Positions 1 through 11,572 of a stretch of 64,000 nucleotides of DNA are shown piece by piece; the first letter of the stretch is position 1; the number at the start of each line of letters is the position of its first letter. The translations under genes were made by a program, and so were the position numbers. The notes beneath the pieces are model-generated. The model saw only the letters and a list, made by a program, of their open reading frames with translations. It had not been told where the DNA came from and did no database searches. The stretch is from Hypholoma sublateritium FD-334 SS-4 (taxonomy: Eukaryota; Basidiomycota; Agaricomycetes; Agaricales; Strophariaceae): contig KN817521.1 in assembly GCA_000827495.1 (NCBI GenBank), forward strand, positions 248,001 to 312,000, written 5' to 3'.

Positions 1-179
1 CTCTCAATCGTTGTGAGGATGAATTTGGAAGGGCTTAAAACTATTTTCGAAAAGCTTGGTTTGTCTCCTTCAAATGTGCATTTACGCCATCTGACCGCTA
101 GTAAGTCAACCAAATTCACTAAAAACCTTCTGCTGAGATATTTCCATTGTTGATTGTAGATTTCGTTCGACGTCTGTGA
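1..179 (+). CDS. 3' end of an unidentified gene (partial)
   Basis: The frame is open from base 1 and reaches a GTAAGT donor at 101. Splicing 101-159 (59 nt, ending TTGTAG) onto 160-179 gives a C-terminus that stops at 177-179 after NFVRRL. The visible tail reads ...LEGLKTIFEKLGLSP..., a short amphipathic stretch with no motif I recognise. Exons: 1-100 and 160-179. The intron borders are canonical and the frame continues, which is why I call a gene here, but only about 40 residues are visible, so the product cannot be named. Confidence 0.5.
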
Positions 180-589
180 TCCGACTCTCTGAAACTCTAC
201 CACTGGTGTTTCGAAATTCGAATCCAGTTCACCACAAAGTTTGAATTGTACATACATAGTGTAATCAATGTAACTTCTTATTCTCTTGTTGTAACCCCGA
301 TTGCCCATCTCTGTACAATATTAGCCGCACCTTTCGGGGTTTTTTTTTCTGACTCGTATATGACTGGCATTGTGACGAACCATATTGAAATCTGCAAATG
401 CGTCGGACACTGAGGTGGCATTGACCGTGTTCTGTTGAATTTCAAATCGTGGGAAGTTCATGTTTACATTCGCATAAATTCTTACTCTTAAACGTCGCGA
501 CTGTCATACAAGGAGACAGGGCGGTGAGCTTGCTTGCTTGTCGTCAGCTTTTCTTGTTATTATATCCTAGTCGCGTCAACTTCAATACC
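180..589. other. Intergenic region, 410 bp
   Basis: It lies between the end of the partial gene and the next start. It holds an eight-base T run near 343-350 and no supported reading frame. It presumably carries the 3' UTR of the left gene and the promoter of the next one; I see no clear TATA box. Confidence 0.5.
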
Positions 590-3256
590 ATGGTCATTCT
601 CTTCGATTCAACAACGAATACCCCCTCTTCTCCGGTTACAGACACCATAGCCACCATTTTAGTCTCAGAGCTATCGACGCCTTTTACGCCATCAGGAGGA
701 ACGTCCCCAACTTGCATCGGAGGCGGAATTCCTGACGAATCTGCTGTCGCCACTGAGAAGAAGAAAAAGAAGAAAAAGAAGTCCAAGAAATCCGGTAAAT
801 CTGAAGACCCGGCGCGGAAAGCCACAACCAAGGAGGACGAAGCTAGACCCCCAGTACTCTGTATTAGCAGAAATAAACATTGGCGCTATATAAGTTCCTA
901 TCATGTAGGTCGTCACTTGCTTCTCTGAAGTGACTATAATCAGACTCAGCCTTTCGTCAGGGACCTTGGCTTCAACTCCCAGTCGAACTTCTAGACTCCC
1001 TCTTGACGCTCAATCTTGATCCAACCACTTTGACTGGACTTGAGCCTCGCTCGTCTTCCTTAATTTTGTCGCCTAACCTTCCGTTCACCAGACAACGCGA
1101 GCGTGGATTCCACAGTCTAAATAATTTCTCCCCGCCCGATTCTCCGCGGAATGCATTTGGTTCATTGCCTCTCCCACCTCTCTTTCCTCCGCCCAAGTCA
1201 GGAAAAATCACACCGCCTCCGATTGATCCAGGTGTCTTTCGCTCTGTCAGAAATATTCGAGGTCTTATTGACGAAGCAGCTGAATTATCCGTCCGCGCTT
1301 CTTCTGGTCTCTCCGCCACAGAATTAAGCTCTATGAGGTCTGGCTCTTCACTTCATGGAAACCCTTGGGCTACTGCGCAGTCTTTGGGTCTTAGTCCTCT
1401 TGGAAACCATAATGGAGGGGGAAGAAACGTCAGCATGTCCCCCATACGTATTCATCGATTACGAGCGCTTGCCGTGCAAAAACTGGCCCAAGCGTACAAA
1501 ACCGACGAGATCGCTTCTAGTGTCATGGTCATGCAAGGAGGCAGTGTTTTCGATGATCTAGCAGAACGGGTCCTTAGAGTCGGTAGGTCACAATCTTTCG
1601 TACCCCACGTTCGTCAATTGAAAATTCCTTAAGATCCAAATGATGTTGATGCGAAATATGTTCATTTCTTCCACGAGAAGATACCCTCTCGGTAATTCAC
1701 TAATCTCTCTACGGTGGCACTCTATTTACACTTACAGTAGACAATTGGCCGAGTCTACTACCACAGCAGTCCTGGATGACTTGATCGCAGCACACCCTCA
1801 ATGCCTAGAATATTACCGTACGCGTGGGATCGTCCATTGTTTTCGCGAAGAATTTTTTCTAGCCACGAAAGACTTCACATATGCGCTGAAGGAGGCTAGA
1901 GCCATCCGAAAGGCGAAATTCATCCATCACAAAACTAACCCACATAATGAACCTCGGAACAGCAAAAACGGGAAATGTCGAAAAGCCGGCTCATCTGCGC
2001 ACACCACCGGTCAGGCTCCTTTCAATGGCACAAGCGCAATGGAAAATGGCACCGATGGCTCAGATGGGGAACCCTTTCCGAAACACCCTTCCGTTTCCGA
2101 CGACGCACCTGAACCTATCGAACCCCAGCTCTTGTTCCTTCGCGGTGCTACTTATCTTCAACAAGCCGTCCATATGATAGAGACCTCTGTGCTGAAGTTA
2201 GAAGGTGTTTGCAAACCCCCGCCCGCTGACGTTGCCGAGGTGCGATTATCCTATATCGAAAATGGCAGATTTGGAGGCGTCGAGGTTGGCAACCCCGATG
2301 GCCCCCTAGGCGCTTACAATGGCGAGAAGCTATTGGCGTATTCCGGCGTCCTTGGCGAAAATGCTTACCGAGATTATGTTACCCAACTCCTCAAGAAAGC
2401 CCTTCGTGACCACGAAAAGTTTATTTCTCACTTCGCCTCCCTAGATTCTTCGAATGTTATGTCGGACGGAGATCTTGCCTATCAGATGGAATATGCATTT
2501 TATCTTTCCGAATCCATGCGTCCCGGAAGTCACACCAACATGCCACCTCCTCTGCAGAACACCCCAGCTGCATTCGCTACATATCACCCACTGCTTGTTG
2601 AATCCTACTTCAGCATACTTATATGTCAGCTGATGCTTGCTGACTTTGCAGCTCTTATACCGACTTTCATCCGGACTGCGTTCGTTGTGGATGGATTGGA
2701 AGGCTATCCTATATTCTTGCCCCCTAGGTCTATGGCACAGGCCGAATTCATCGAAGTCTTGGAACGACTGGCCGGCGGATGGAAAATTGGAACCCAGCCT
2801 CATTCCTTATCCACACAACGAGGTAAATGCAGACTGGCTGTTGAGGCACCACGGGTATTCTACCCATCGTATTCAACCGTAGAAAACACTGGCTACGATT
2901 GTGACTATAATGGTGGTTCGCCATCGTCATCGTCGACAGGCCAGAACAGCGCGTCAACCAATGGCTCTTCGAATCGTAGTCTTATGCCTAGCTCCGACAT
3001 CGATCATATATCACGGGAAAGCGAGGAACTCCCCATCCGCCCTGATGCCTCCGAGGCGCTGGACTCCGTTCGGATTCTGCTTGCGCCTGTTGTAAAGCGC
3101 CAGCGGGAACGAGCAGAGAGACTATCTGCGAGCAAACTGACATTGGGCGGGAAGAAAAAACCCGTACCAATAAACATTCCCTTGCACGGTCCTAGAGTCG
3201 AGGTCATCCTAGCTTGGCTTGGTGCCGTTCATTTGCCCGAGTTAGGCTATGCTTGA
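590..3256 (+). CDS. Large conserved basidiomycete protein with Lys-rich N-terminus (unknown function)
   Basis: Exons 590-904, 961-1582, 1634-1691 and 1738-3256 give 837 residues; all three introns are GT..AG, 46-56 nt long. 590 is the first ATG in the frame. Residues 1-100 are Ser/Thr/Pro-rich with a run of lysines near residue 57, possibly a nuclear localisation signal. Around residues 90-125 there is a conserved-looking block, RNKHWRYISSYH followed by LQLPVELLDSLLTLN, whose second half resembles an F-box helix (LPxELL). The next block (DPNDVDAKYVHFF) and the helical stretch after exon 4 (LLFLRGATYLQQAVHMIE) look like tetratricopeptide-type helices. The C-terminal half mixes low-complexity Ser/Asn stretches with a helical domain ending ILAWLGAVHLPELGYA. 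I do not know the function. An F-box or TPR adaptor role is inference only. Confidence 0.8.
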
Positions 3257-3605
3257 CAATCGGATTTATCCATTGGTCGCCTTACTGCTGTTGATGAACC
3301 CTAATTCTTGTGACTTTTAGTCATGCCTCTGCCAATCCTCTGCTTTACCTCTGGTGATTATTGATATGATTAATAATACACTGTTGCATTCTATGTGGTT
3401 CAGCTGCATAGTATACTTCCGCTAAGTCAAATATTTTTTGCTTGTACAGAAATGATGTTGTCTCTTGAGTTACTGTCTTATGTTTGGCTTGTACATAGAA
3501 GTATCATACTCGTATAACAAATCGACAGGTGGCAACAATTGGTTTTTACGGCCAAAATACATCGATTTTTTGAAAGTCGAGAAACATATTGGAAATGGAG
3601 ACTGT
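3257..3605. other. Intergenic region between convergent genes
   Basis: These 349 bp are AT-rich, between two convergent genes, and probably contain both 3' UTRs. Two short overlapping frames (about 75 codons on each strand) show no codon bias or motif and are treated as chance. Confidence 0.5.
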
Positions 3606-4438
3606 TCAGCCACGACGCTCCGATTTGTAGAGCGCCTCATTAAAGATGTTGATGAAGGCATCATAATCTTGGATAGCGTCCGATCGCAGCTCATCTACTG
3701 AGCGAGGTCGTCCCAATTCCAGCTTTTGTCTGTAGCGCGATCCTAAGATATAGTGCATGTTGTCCAAGAATTCTTCCATATCTTCTCCACCCCAAAATGG
3801 AGAGACGGGGTATTTGTTGAATAGTATCCCAGTTCCAAATAGCATTGCTTCCTTCTCCAAGATCGATTCGCGTGACGTAGGAGGTGAATTCAGGTATGTC
3901 AGAAGAAGGGTGCGATTGTGGGGAAGAATGTAGTGAGGCCGGCATCCAGGTACCCCATCATATGCGTAACACATCCAGACAATGACATAGTAAAATGATT
4001 CCAAGTCGTCGACGTAATCGACTGGAAAAAATTGTGGGCGCTGAAGCAGCTCTGAAAGAACTCTGACCGATTTGAAGGTTGCGTCATTGGCGTTTGGTAA
4101 GGACGGGACGAGGTATCCTTGCATGTGTGGCGCGTATGAGGGTGCACCAATGCGGATAGTGTCGATGTTTACGCTGCCGTGTATGAGTCCAGTGGACATA
4201 TAAGCTTGCTTGTGGGCTAATTTCAGTTATCAATCAAAAGTCAGCAGTCAACGTTTAACTGTCATAATTACAAGCCCTTACCTGCAATCGCATCACGAAC
4301 AGCTCGTAAAACCTCCTCGGGCCGGTTGAATTCTCGTAAACTTCTTGAAGGCTGGGAACAAGACAGGCGTCTCGGATGTGGCATAGGACGATATGTGTTT
4401 CCTGACGCGACATGAGACTGGTGGGGACTACTGAACAT
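3606..4438 (-). pseudogene. Decayed FunK1-type protein kinase (C-lobe only)
   Basis: Exons complement 4438-4282 and 4216-3606 (65-nt GT..AG intron) give 255 residues. The order of motifs matches the C-terminal half of FunK1, the kinase family expanded in Agaricomycetes: SLREF, then EEVLRAVRDAIAAHK, then GLIH at the catalytic loop, then DDLESFYYVIVW, the FunK1 C-lobe signature. The catalytic loop reads HGSVNIDT instead of H-R-D-x-S-x-x-N, and the usual LIDFD magnesium loop is absent. The N-lobe, with its glycine loop and lysine, is missing as well. I infer a truncated, catalytically dead copy, either a pseudogene or an expressed pseudokinase. The start at 4438 is the first ATG in the exon, but open sequence continues a little upstream, so it may be a remnant boundary rather than a true start. 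Confidence 0.6.
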
Positions 4439-5194
4439 CTCTGAAGAAGACGGTACTCTGTGGTTTGGGGGCGCACTGATATACAGCGACCAGCCAGGAT
4501 CGGATGCTTTATAGAGCCTTCATCTATGCCACACCTCCCATGTTTAGAAAGACATCAAATAATTTTCAGGCTGGTACGGGCCACAGATTTAACTCTGGCC
4601 ACAGCCGTCCGTTGGCTAACAATGCGGTGGCCTGAGCAGAAGCAATGCCACTTGACCAAAGCAAATCTCATTATATATAAAAATAGATATCAGCAAACTT
4701 GAAGGTCATGTCTCTTCTTCTGTGCGATGGTGAGGCTCAGGTATCGAATTCTCAAGGTCCAAGTTTGACTCGAGTACACACCTGGGCGTGATGTTCCGGG
4801 GTTGAGAGCATGCTGAGAGCCCGAATCTTTGATGACCTGAAGGCTGAACAAATCAAGGGTAAGGCTCTAGTTCGGCGCATTCATCCATTTTTCATTGTTT
4901 GCGTGGACATTTGCCTTTAAATATAGATCCAGCCAAAATTTACTTGTGGACTCCGAGTTGTTTGCAGATTGGATCCGGACACGCTCGAGACCGTGACATT
5001 CTCGAGACAACTAACTTTCTGAGGTAAATAACTTGCCTTTCACGGACTTTTCGTGGGAAACCCGGCAATCATGCCGCTACCTCCAGCGATATCTTATCCG
5101 GCAAAATCAGTCATCCACTTCACTTACCCCCATTATTATATCAAGTCATAGTTCGTTGACACAAATTAAGTGCTCACGATCGCAGGATACAGCT
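4439..5194. other. Intergenic region, 756 bp
   Basis: It sits between the FunK1 relic and the next gene. The missing N-lobe of the kinase would have to lie here, yet I found no frame encoding one. A TATATAAA-like stretch occurs near 4673-4681. Otherwise I see nothing I can support. Confidence 0.4.
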
Positions 5195-6009
5195 ATGGCC
5201 AGTCGCATCCCAGGCTGGAAAAGTGCCATTGAGAAAGTCCTCAATGAGTACGGCGAACACACAGGTGTGTAATTTCTCCCTCAAACGGTATGCGGTTTCA
5301 TTAAAGATACACATGGATTTTCTTCGGCTTTCCAGTGATTCAAATTGCAACGCTAGAGAAGAAGAGTGACCGTATCGTCCCTCGCGTCCGTTCACACATC
5401 TTTCGGTCTTTCCTCGACTGCCCGATGAATGCTGGTTTACCACTCCTCTTGAGTTCAACGGATATCCGCACGCCCAAGGTTCGGCAACTTACTCAGGACC
5501 CCAGTGCAGATATCGCATGGTGGATCGAGCCTACGAAACAGCAATTTCGCATTTCCTGCGAAATATATCTTCTTCCCGCCCCAGGACACCATTTACATGC
5601 TCACTTCACGGACGTCTTGGCCAATGCAAACCGTGAGACATCTCTTGCCCAATTCAAAACCCATGACTGGGAAGAAACACGCCAGACGATGTTCAAATCG
5701 ATGTCGGCCCACATGAAGGCCAGTTGGTGCCGGCCAATTCCTGGTAGTCCCTTGATAGACGACCCAAAGAAGGTCACCGTTGACTCCTGGCCTGAACGCC
5801 TCGAGGATCCTGGCTCAGATGTCACCGAGGAAGGTTATGCAGAGGGCAAAAGACTTTGGGATATAGCTCTGGACAACTTTGCGTTGGTTGTGATTGATCC
5901 TTATGAGATCGATTTCGTGGACTTGAGTCTCATTCCTAATGAGAGGATTCTGTTCACGAAGCAAAAGGGGTCCCTTGGGTGGTGGAATGAGCAAAAGTTA
6001 GTCCCGTAG
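5195..6009 (+). CDS. Pyridoxamine 5'-phosphate oxidase-like flavoprotein, Alr4036 type
   Basis: Exons 5195-5264 and 5336-6009 (71-nt intron, GTGTGT..CCAG) give 247 residues. The start ATG is followed by MASRIPGWKSAIEKVL, the usual beginning of this fungal family. The core matches the FMN-binding split-barrel domain of the Alr4036/PNPOx-like group: IQIATLEKKSDRIVPRVRSH (flavin-phosphate region), LLLSSTDIRTPKVRQL, IAWWIEPTKQQFRI, and near the C-terminus the long segment with DNFALVVIDPYEIDFVDLS. Proteins of this group bind FMN in the cytosol; whether this one oxidises pyridoxamine phosphate is unknown and not assumed. Length is typical of the family. It lies convergent to the acidic-protein gene downstream. 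Confidence 0.85.
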
Positions 6010-6500
6010 GGTAGGTGACATTATTGTACACATAATGTACTAGCGAGTCGTACATACTATGACTATATATCTGGGTGTCAAGCAAATCTCTATGTTGCTG
6101 GATATTTTGTCGAGAAGAATGAGGCTACATATACTTAGTATAGGCATTCTGTTTTACTAAATGCTTCAGTGACCGGGGAATGACAGGAACTTTTCCGCTC
6201 AGAAACGCCCAGTACATAGTACATAGTACATACATACATACATACAACATTCTACCCTTCATACGTCCTTCTCTATCGACCTGTAAGACAATGGCGGAAG
6301 AAAGCAGAAGTCAGAGCTACATACACGCGTACATAGACAGGAAACAATCGTGGATTGTTGACAAGGGATAAAAAAAGGTAATAACAAAAGTTATAAATAT
6401 GGGCATCTTGGTTTTTCAGTTTTTTGATGACTTTGGCTTCGAGTTTCGAGTTTCGAGTTTCGGACACAGTTTGGAGTAGTAGAAGGTCGAAAGAAAGGCT
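6010..6500. other. Region between convergent genes with a simple repeat
   Basis: These 491 bp hold the presumed 3' UTRs of two convergent genes plus a CATA-type microsatellite (listed separately). A motif TTTCGAGT is tandemly repeated about three times near 6437-6461. No gene is supported. Confidence 0.5.
6211..6245. repeat. GTACATA/CATA microsatellite
   Basis: Direct reading shows two to three copies of AGTACAT followed by five tandem CATA units. It is non-coding, downstream of the flavoprotein gene. Confidence 0.9.
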
Positions 6501-7116
6501 CTACGCTTTAGCTTTCTTGATATCCTGCGTGTCCTCGTCGTCAGTTACCTCGTCGCGCGAGCGTTTCTTGGCGTTGTTAACAGGTGCAGGCTCTTGCTCA
6601 TATATATATTCGTCGTCGTCCTCTTCATCCTCTTCTTCGTCACCCAAATCGTCACCCTCGACTGGTGCGTTTGGCTACAATTAATAACACCAACATTAGT
6701 GATATATTGCCTTGAAAAGTTATAAGTTACGTACGTTCGCGAGGAGGAGGTGAGTGAGAGTATCTTTTCCCTGGTAATTTTAGGATTAATACAACCTACG
6801 TAAAGGGCATCAGTTCAACGCACCCCGTTGGCCTCTTCATTCTCCCCCTCAGATTCCCCTTCTTCCTCTTCGTCGACATCTTCATCCCCGGGAATTTGTT
6901 TGTCCTCCTGTACGCCAAATATGAACGGAAGACTCAAAATAACGAGATTAGTCAATATACTTCGTAATCAGCTTCCTCGTCTTCGTCGTAGTCATCGCTT
7001 TCCTCCTCCTCCTCGGCTCCCACTTCCAAGGCAGTCGGTTCATCTTCGACATTGCCGTTCATAACCTCGGAGGTCTCATGTTCGGCGGGATGAGTGACGC
7101 TAGCTTGTTCCGACAT
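6501..7116 (-). CDS. Small highly acidic, probably nuclear protein (unknown function)
   Basis: Exons complement 7116-6961, 6907-6824, 6770-6735 and 6674-6501 join in frame into 149 residues; exon 3 is only 36 nt and codes for GKDTLTHLLLAN. About two fifths of the residues are Asp or Glu, in blocks separated by that short hydrophobic segment. The C-terminus has a basic patch, NNAKKRSRDE, followed by IKKAKA, which looks like a nuclear localisation signal. The composition suggests a histone chaperone or another nucleic-acid-associated acidic protein, but I do not recognise a named family. It is transcribed divergently from the bestrophin gene, sharing a promoter region of 473 bp. Confidence 0.75.
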
Positions 7117-7589
7117 TGGCAAGTTTCAATGGCGTGATGATTCGGGTTGGTTGCTAAGCTGTGCGTGATATTCCTGACGGTAAGCTTATGGCAGTACGGA
7201 GGACCCAGAACGGTGATTGTCTAGGTATTGGCGGATGCAAATGTGGCAGAATTGACGGAAACCGACTCAAGAGGGCAGACAAGAAGGTGGTAGATGGCAA
7301 ACGTTGGACGTTGAATGTTGGCACCCACGAACGTCCATGTCTCCTTGCAGCGCTCGAGCCCAACACTGCCCAACATCACGGACGCGGCGGTCAACCGAAA
7401 CTCTCATCCGTTCAATCTACATACACCCTCACGTGATGGTACTTCACCCAAACTTAGGAGGGTCGTCCCAAAATAAAAACACGCGAACAAATCAAAACAA
7501 ATCGCCAATCTCTGTTCTGAACCGTCGTTTCGCGCCCTGGAGGCTCACCTTAGCACCACTCTCATTATTTTATAGGTAGTGCACTCGAT
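7117..7589. promoter_or_regulatory. Shared promoter region of two divergent genes
   Basis: The 473 bp separate the start codons of the acidic protein (minus strand) and the bestrophin (plus strand). Several open frames cross it on both strands, but none continues into an exon with matching phase. No confident TATA box is seen. Confidence 0.5.
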
Positions 7590-10136
7590 ATGGGCTCTAC
7601 TCCGGGTGCCCTCAGAAACAGGCGGTCAGCAACGGGAAAATTGCTCCTTCCAGCATCTCGTGCCCCGACAACTGATCAGCTACTAGTTAATCACGCAATT
7701 CCGTCGTACTCTCTACTAGTATGGACGCTTGGACGTGGCTCTGTTGTAAGCAATGCTTAAATTATACGATAAAATTCTTCTCTGAGTCTTTACGCGCGAA
7801 GTAGATATGGAGAATATGGCCAGCAGTACTACTTCATACCACCTTCGCGGCAGGTAAGGAGCCAGTTTCTTCCATCTTATCCATATTCTTATGCTTGAAA
7901 AACAGTAATCGTCACGATTTCAATGCGCGGAGTCGTCAATCTTCAGATACCAAGTGTTATGCTAACCGTTTTAGGTGCGTTCATTCGTCCTCTGACAAAT
8001 AATGTAAACTAACCCCTCAGTAGGAGTTGTTATTGGTTTCGTTATCTCATACCGCGCGATGAGTGGGTGAGTGAAATAAATTTGTTGTGTGTAAGAGGCT
8101 CTGACCGCCGCCAGGTATGAGAGATATTGGTTGGGAAGATCCTGCTGGTCAGATGTAATCCGCAACTCGCGCACCTTAAGCCGCTTCATTTGGTTTCACG
8201 TACCTCCTCGCTTGACCCCCAAAACCCAGCAAGAGATCGAAACAGGACAGCTAAATCGAACTGCAGATGAGCTCAATAAAGTCATGGCGGAGAAACTTGT
8301 GGCTTTGGACTTAGTTGAAGGGTGCGTTTAATATCTGTGAAGCAGAAGACACATATTTACATCGAGTCAAGTTTCGCTGTTGCTCTTAAGCACCATATTC
8401 GAGGTTATACATATTTGAGATTGCCTTGGACCTGCACTAATTGGTATATTGTACTAAAGGCGAGCTAGGGATCTACTACGAAGATCTTTATCCCTGTGTT
8501 CGTCCGATGCATGACGTGAGCCTCGGGAACTCCAGACTGTTACAGATTAAAGCTAATGTGTTGGCGTATAGCATGATCATAACCTTTCCAGCTCCGAAAA
8601 TACCCAAGCAATATTAGCTTCTTCACTACCTCCCCCGCGGCGTGCCCAGCAGATCACGAAAGAAACTGACTTTCCGACTACTCCTCCTCTCGACACCGGA
8701 TTGGTATCCGCTCATATCAACGGCCGGAATGACAGCGCCGTGGGGGACACATACGGCACGTTCGTCCCAAACGGACTTTCCGCCGCAAGCACATCTACGC
8801 ATTCATTGATCCATAATCTTCTTCATAAGGGATCTCACTCCTCGGTTGTCTCTACCGCTTCGACTCGCAGCCAACATCAGCCTTTGTTGCCATCTTCTCA
8901 ACCTCCACCTGAAGGAAACGTAATGGACCAAGTGTCCGAAGATATGATCCCTTTTGCAGGGATGATATCTTCCCTGATGCGCCAATTCCGTCCTTCAGTT
9001 CCTCAGGTACCACCCCCTAGTTCTGTGGTAAGCCCGACAGCACTTCCTTCAGTGGTATTATTTGACAGTCGCGACCCGTGTTCAGGATGATACAGAACAA
9101 AGTAGAAGGAACTTTTCCGAATCAAGGAGGAAGTGGCAAGGTCCAGTTTATTCATCCAACTTGTACATAAAACACAAGGTAGTTCGCGGAGGCGAAAGTC
9201 TACCACTTGAAATATTGCGGTGCATCAGTGAATGGTGCAGTACACTGGAAGATCGTGGAACTGTTCCTGGTCAGCGTTTCCATCCATCCGTTGTGTCGTA
9301 TGCTGACTTTGCGATTATAGGTTCGAGTCTGGGACCGATGATTGGGACTGTTGCTGCGTTTGAGGACTCGTTAACCAGTAAGCGTATACCTGACAACGAT
9401 ATGAACTGTCAACTCATAACAAATGCAGCTCTCGAGCGGATTCTAACGACCCCGTTACCTTTGTGTGTTTTCCATTGGCTTTCAGGACCCTTTTTGACTC
9501 TGACTGACCTCGATCCACAGTGTGTATTCAGTACATATCAGGTGATGTTCTTTGAAATCCAGCTCCTTTTGACTATTGCTAATACTGTCATTCTTATGTT
9601 CCGACATGACATAGACAGTAAGTTTTATCTCGTTCAGTCGCCCTGTTTGCATCTAATCGTCATGCCAGCACCGTTTGGGTTTATCTGTTCTTCCTCCCGT
9701 TCCAGCTAGTCAGCCAATTCGGTTATTATGCGATTCCCGGCGTCGCAATCGCTGCATTCATATATCTCGGTTTCATTGCGGCCGGCGAAGAAATTGAACA
9801 GCCTTTTGGTGAGCAATATTCCTTTATATCTGGTAGCCTTCCCAATGCTAAGTTCTATTCGTTATGTCTAGGTTACGATGACGTGCGCCTTTCCCGCTGA
9901 TTGACCTTGGCTGCGCGTTTGCTGATGCAATATCTCTTTAGAATGACCTAGATCTGGACCTATTCTGCCGCGATATCATTCGTGCAGATATCACACAACT
10001 CAAAACTTCCCCGTGTCTAAACGCTTATTTCGACCCAAAGTACAAATGCGCTGAAGCTGCACCCCGACCCTCATTCGCCATCTCCGAGCTTTCACATCTG
10101 CCCAGTAATTACTATGAGGCAGGTGTCCCGCCGTGA
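7590..10136 (+). CDS. Bestrophin-family (RFP-TM / UPF0187) anion channel
   Basis: Sixteen exons: 7590-7745, 7805-7853, 7906-7974, 8021-8066, 8115-8321, 8372-8403, 8460-8515, 8572-9027, 9086-9269, 9321-9377, 9429-9462, 9521-9541, 9615-9617, 9669-9808, 9872-9882 and 9942-10136, giving 571 residues. Family landmarks occur in order: VVIGFVISYRAMSGYERYW (about 93-111), LKHHIRGELGIYYEDLYP (about 185-202), SLTSLERILTTPLPF, VYSVHIRHTVWVYLFFLPF (about 450-468) and AGEEIEQPFGYD (about 495-506). The last is the acidic loop typical of bestrophins. Residues about 206-357 (exon 8) are a Ser/Pro-rich insertion, as in other fungal members. The protein should form a membrane chloride or anion channel. Exon 13 is only 3 nt and exon 15 only 11 nt; see findings. 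The intron at 9270 uses a GTCAGC donor. Confidence 0.93.
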
Positions 10137-10316
10137 TTATCTGCAATTCCCTCTCTATTCCGTTAATACCTAAATACCCCCGTACATCGATCACAACAAA
10201 AGCACTGTCATTTCGTGATTTTTTAATAATATTTTATCGATAAGTGAATGTATATTCGTGGTTTGGTAGAATGGAGTCAGCCTTTGAATATTGGATCTTC
10301 AAAAACGAGAAATAAC

Positions 10317-11572
10317 TTATACAGTATGCGTCTGGTGCGCGCGGGCATGGGGTAGAAAATATGTTGTGCGGTCTACCGGCGTTTCGAGATTTGATTCGGA
10401 CATTGCAGTTCCAGCAGATTTCGAATGATGAAATTGCAGAGTCGGTAATAGTGTTCCTTCGAATTCAAAAGTGCTCTTATTCCAAGCCCGCCCTTCAGCG
10501 AGCCGATAGACGATAAGATATCCAGCAATTTGCTACCGATATATTAATGTTAGCGTCACGTAGTACTTGCAGGAGTCAGAGGAAAATGTACCTGTGCAGA
10601 AGATGCCATAGATAGAAATATTTGATTGATAGGATTGTTCACTGCATAGGATATGATAAAGGCGAGCGCTATAATCGAGTAAAGAGCGGCAGATTCAACA
10701 AAAATTGCTGCCAGTGAGAGGTAGTGGTTTCCGTGTATGGAAGGAAGGATCTTCGATATTTTTCGGCGATACATGACGAGCCGCACCGTGATGAGAACGG
10801 TCAGAAGTATGTTGACACTAAGGGAAATGACATAATAAGATGTGCCATAGGCCATTGGGAGGGCACTATATAGCGAAAGACCGGGTTGACTAGATTGCAG
10901 TGTCCACAGAGTTCCCATAGCTGGGGTTATGGTAAGTTAGGCACACGCAAACGCAAGATGTTGTCAGATTATTCTTACCAAACGAAGCGATCACTAAAAT
11001 CAAAGGAAAGGATACAACAGCATAAGAAATCCGCGTCCCAGAACCGCCCCATATGATCCAGCATCGCCATAGCTTGATACATATATAATCAGAATAATCA
11101 AGCCAATTGTGCATGCTACTCACTATGAGCAAGTCGGACAGAAAAGTGAGGATAAATAGTGTCGCGTAGAACATGACATTGATGGGAAGGTTCTGAGTGG
11201 CGAGAAAATATGCCCATGGACCGCCGGGATAGTTTCGGTTGTCAATATATATGACCTGTACCGTCCGAGCTTGAACTGCTGAGAAGATTGTTTCGATTGA
11301 AAGCAAGATCGTTGTATATAGCAGAAGAAAAAGAGATTGTCTCCCGCGCGACCGGCGAGTTTTCCACAGGAATATGGCACATGATGCGTACAGTACAATT
11401 TGAACACCTGCGTGCTTGCTAGTATGTGAGTACCAGATTGCAGAAAATTGGAGAAGAATGGGTTGAGATGAGACGCACCGTATCCTAATCCCGAAATAAA
11501 GTCTCCAGCTAGAAATGTCCGTTCGAGAAAAATGTCGTAGGCAGGTTCGTCTGGGCGCCACGCATTCGACAT
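10317..11572 (-). CDS. Seven-helix integral membrane protein, basidiomycete type (receptor-like)
   Basis: Exons complement 11572-11479, 11407-11124, 11072-10979, 10920-10592 and 10532-10317 give 338 residues, all introns 51-71 nt. The start follows an upstream TTG frame that I reject because the first ATG, at 11572, gives the family-like beginning MSNAWRPDEPAYD. Hydrophobic segments: VQIVLYASCAIFLW, LFLLLYTTILLSIETIF, VMFYATLFILTFLSDLLIL, then WRCWIIWG, VVSFPLILVIASF, SYYVISLSVNILLTVLI and SLAAIFVESAALYSIIALA. The Asn-Tyr-Pro-Gly-Gly-Pro motif before helix 3 and the WRCWIIW block recur in a large set of uncharacterised agaricomycete membrane proteins. The 70-residue cytosolic tail is polar. 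Function unknown; a GPCR-like sensor role is inference. Confidence 0.85.
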
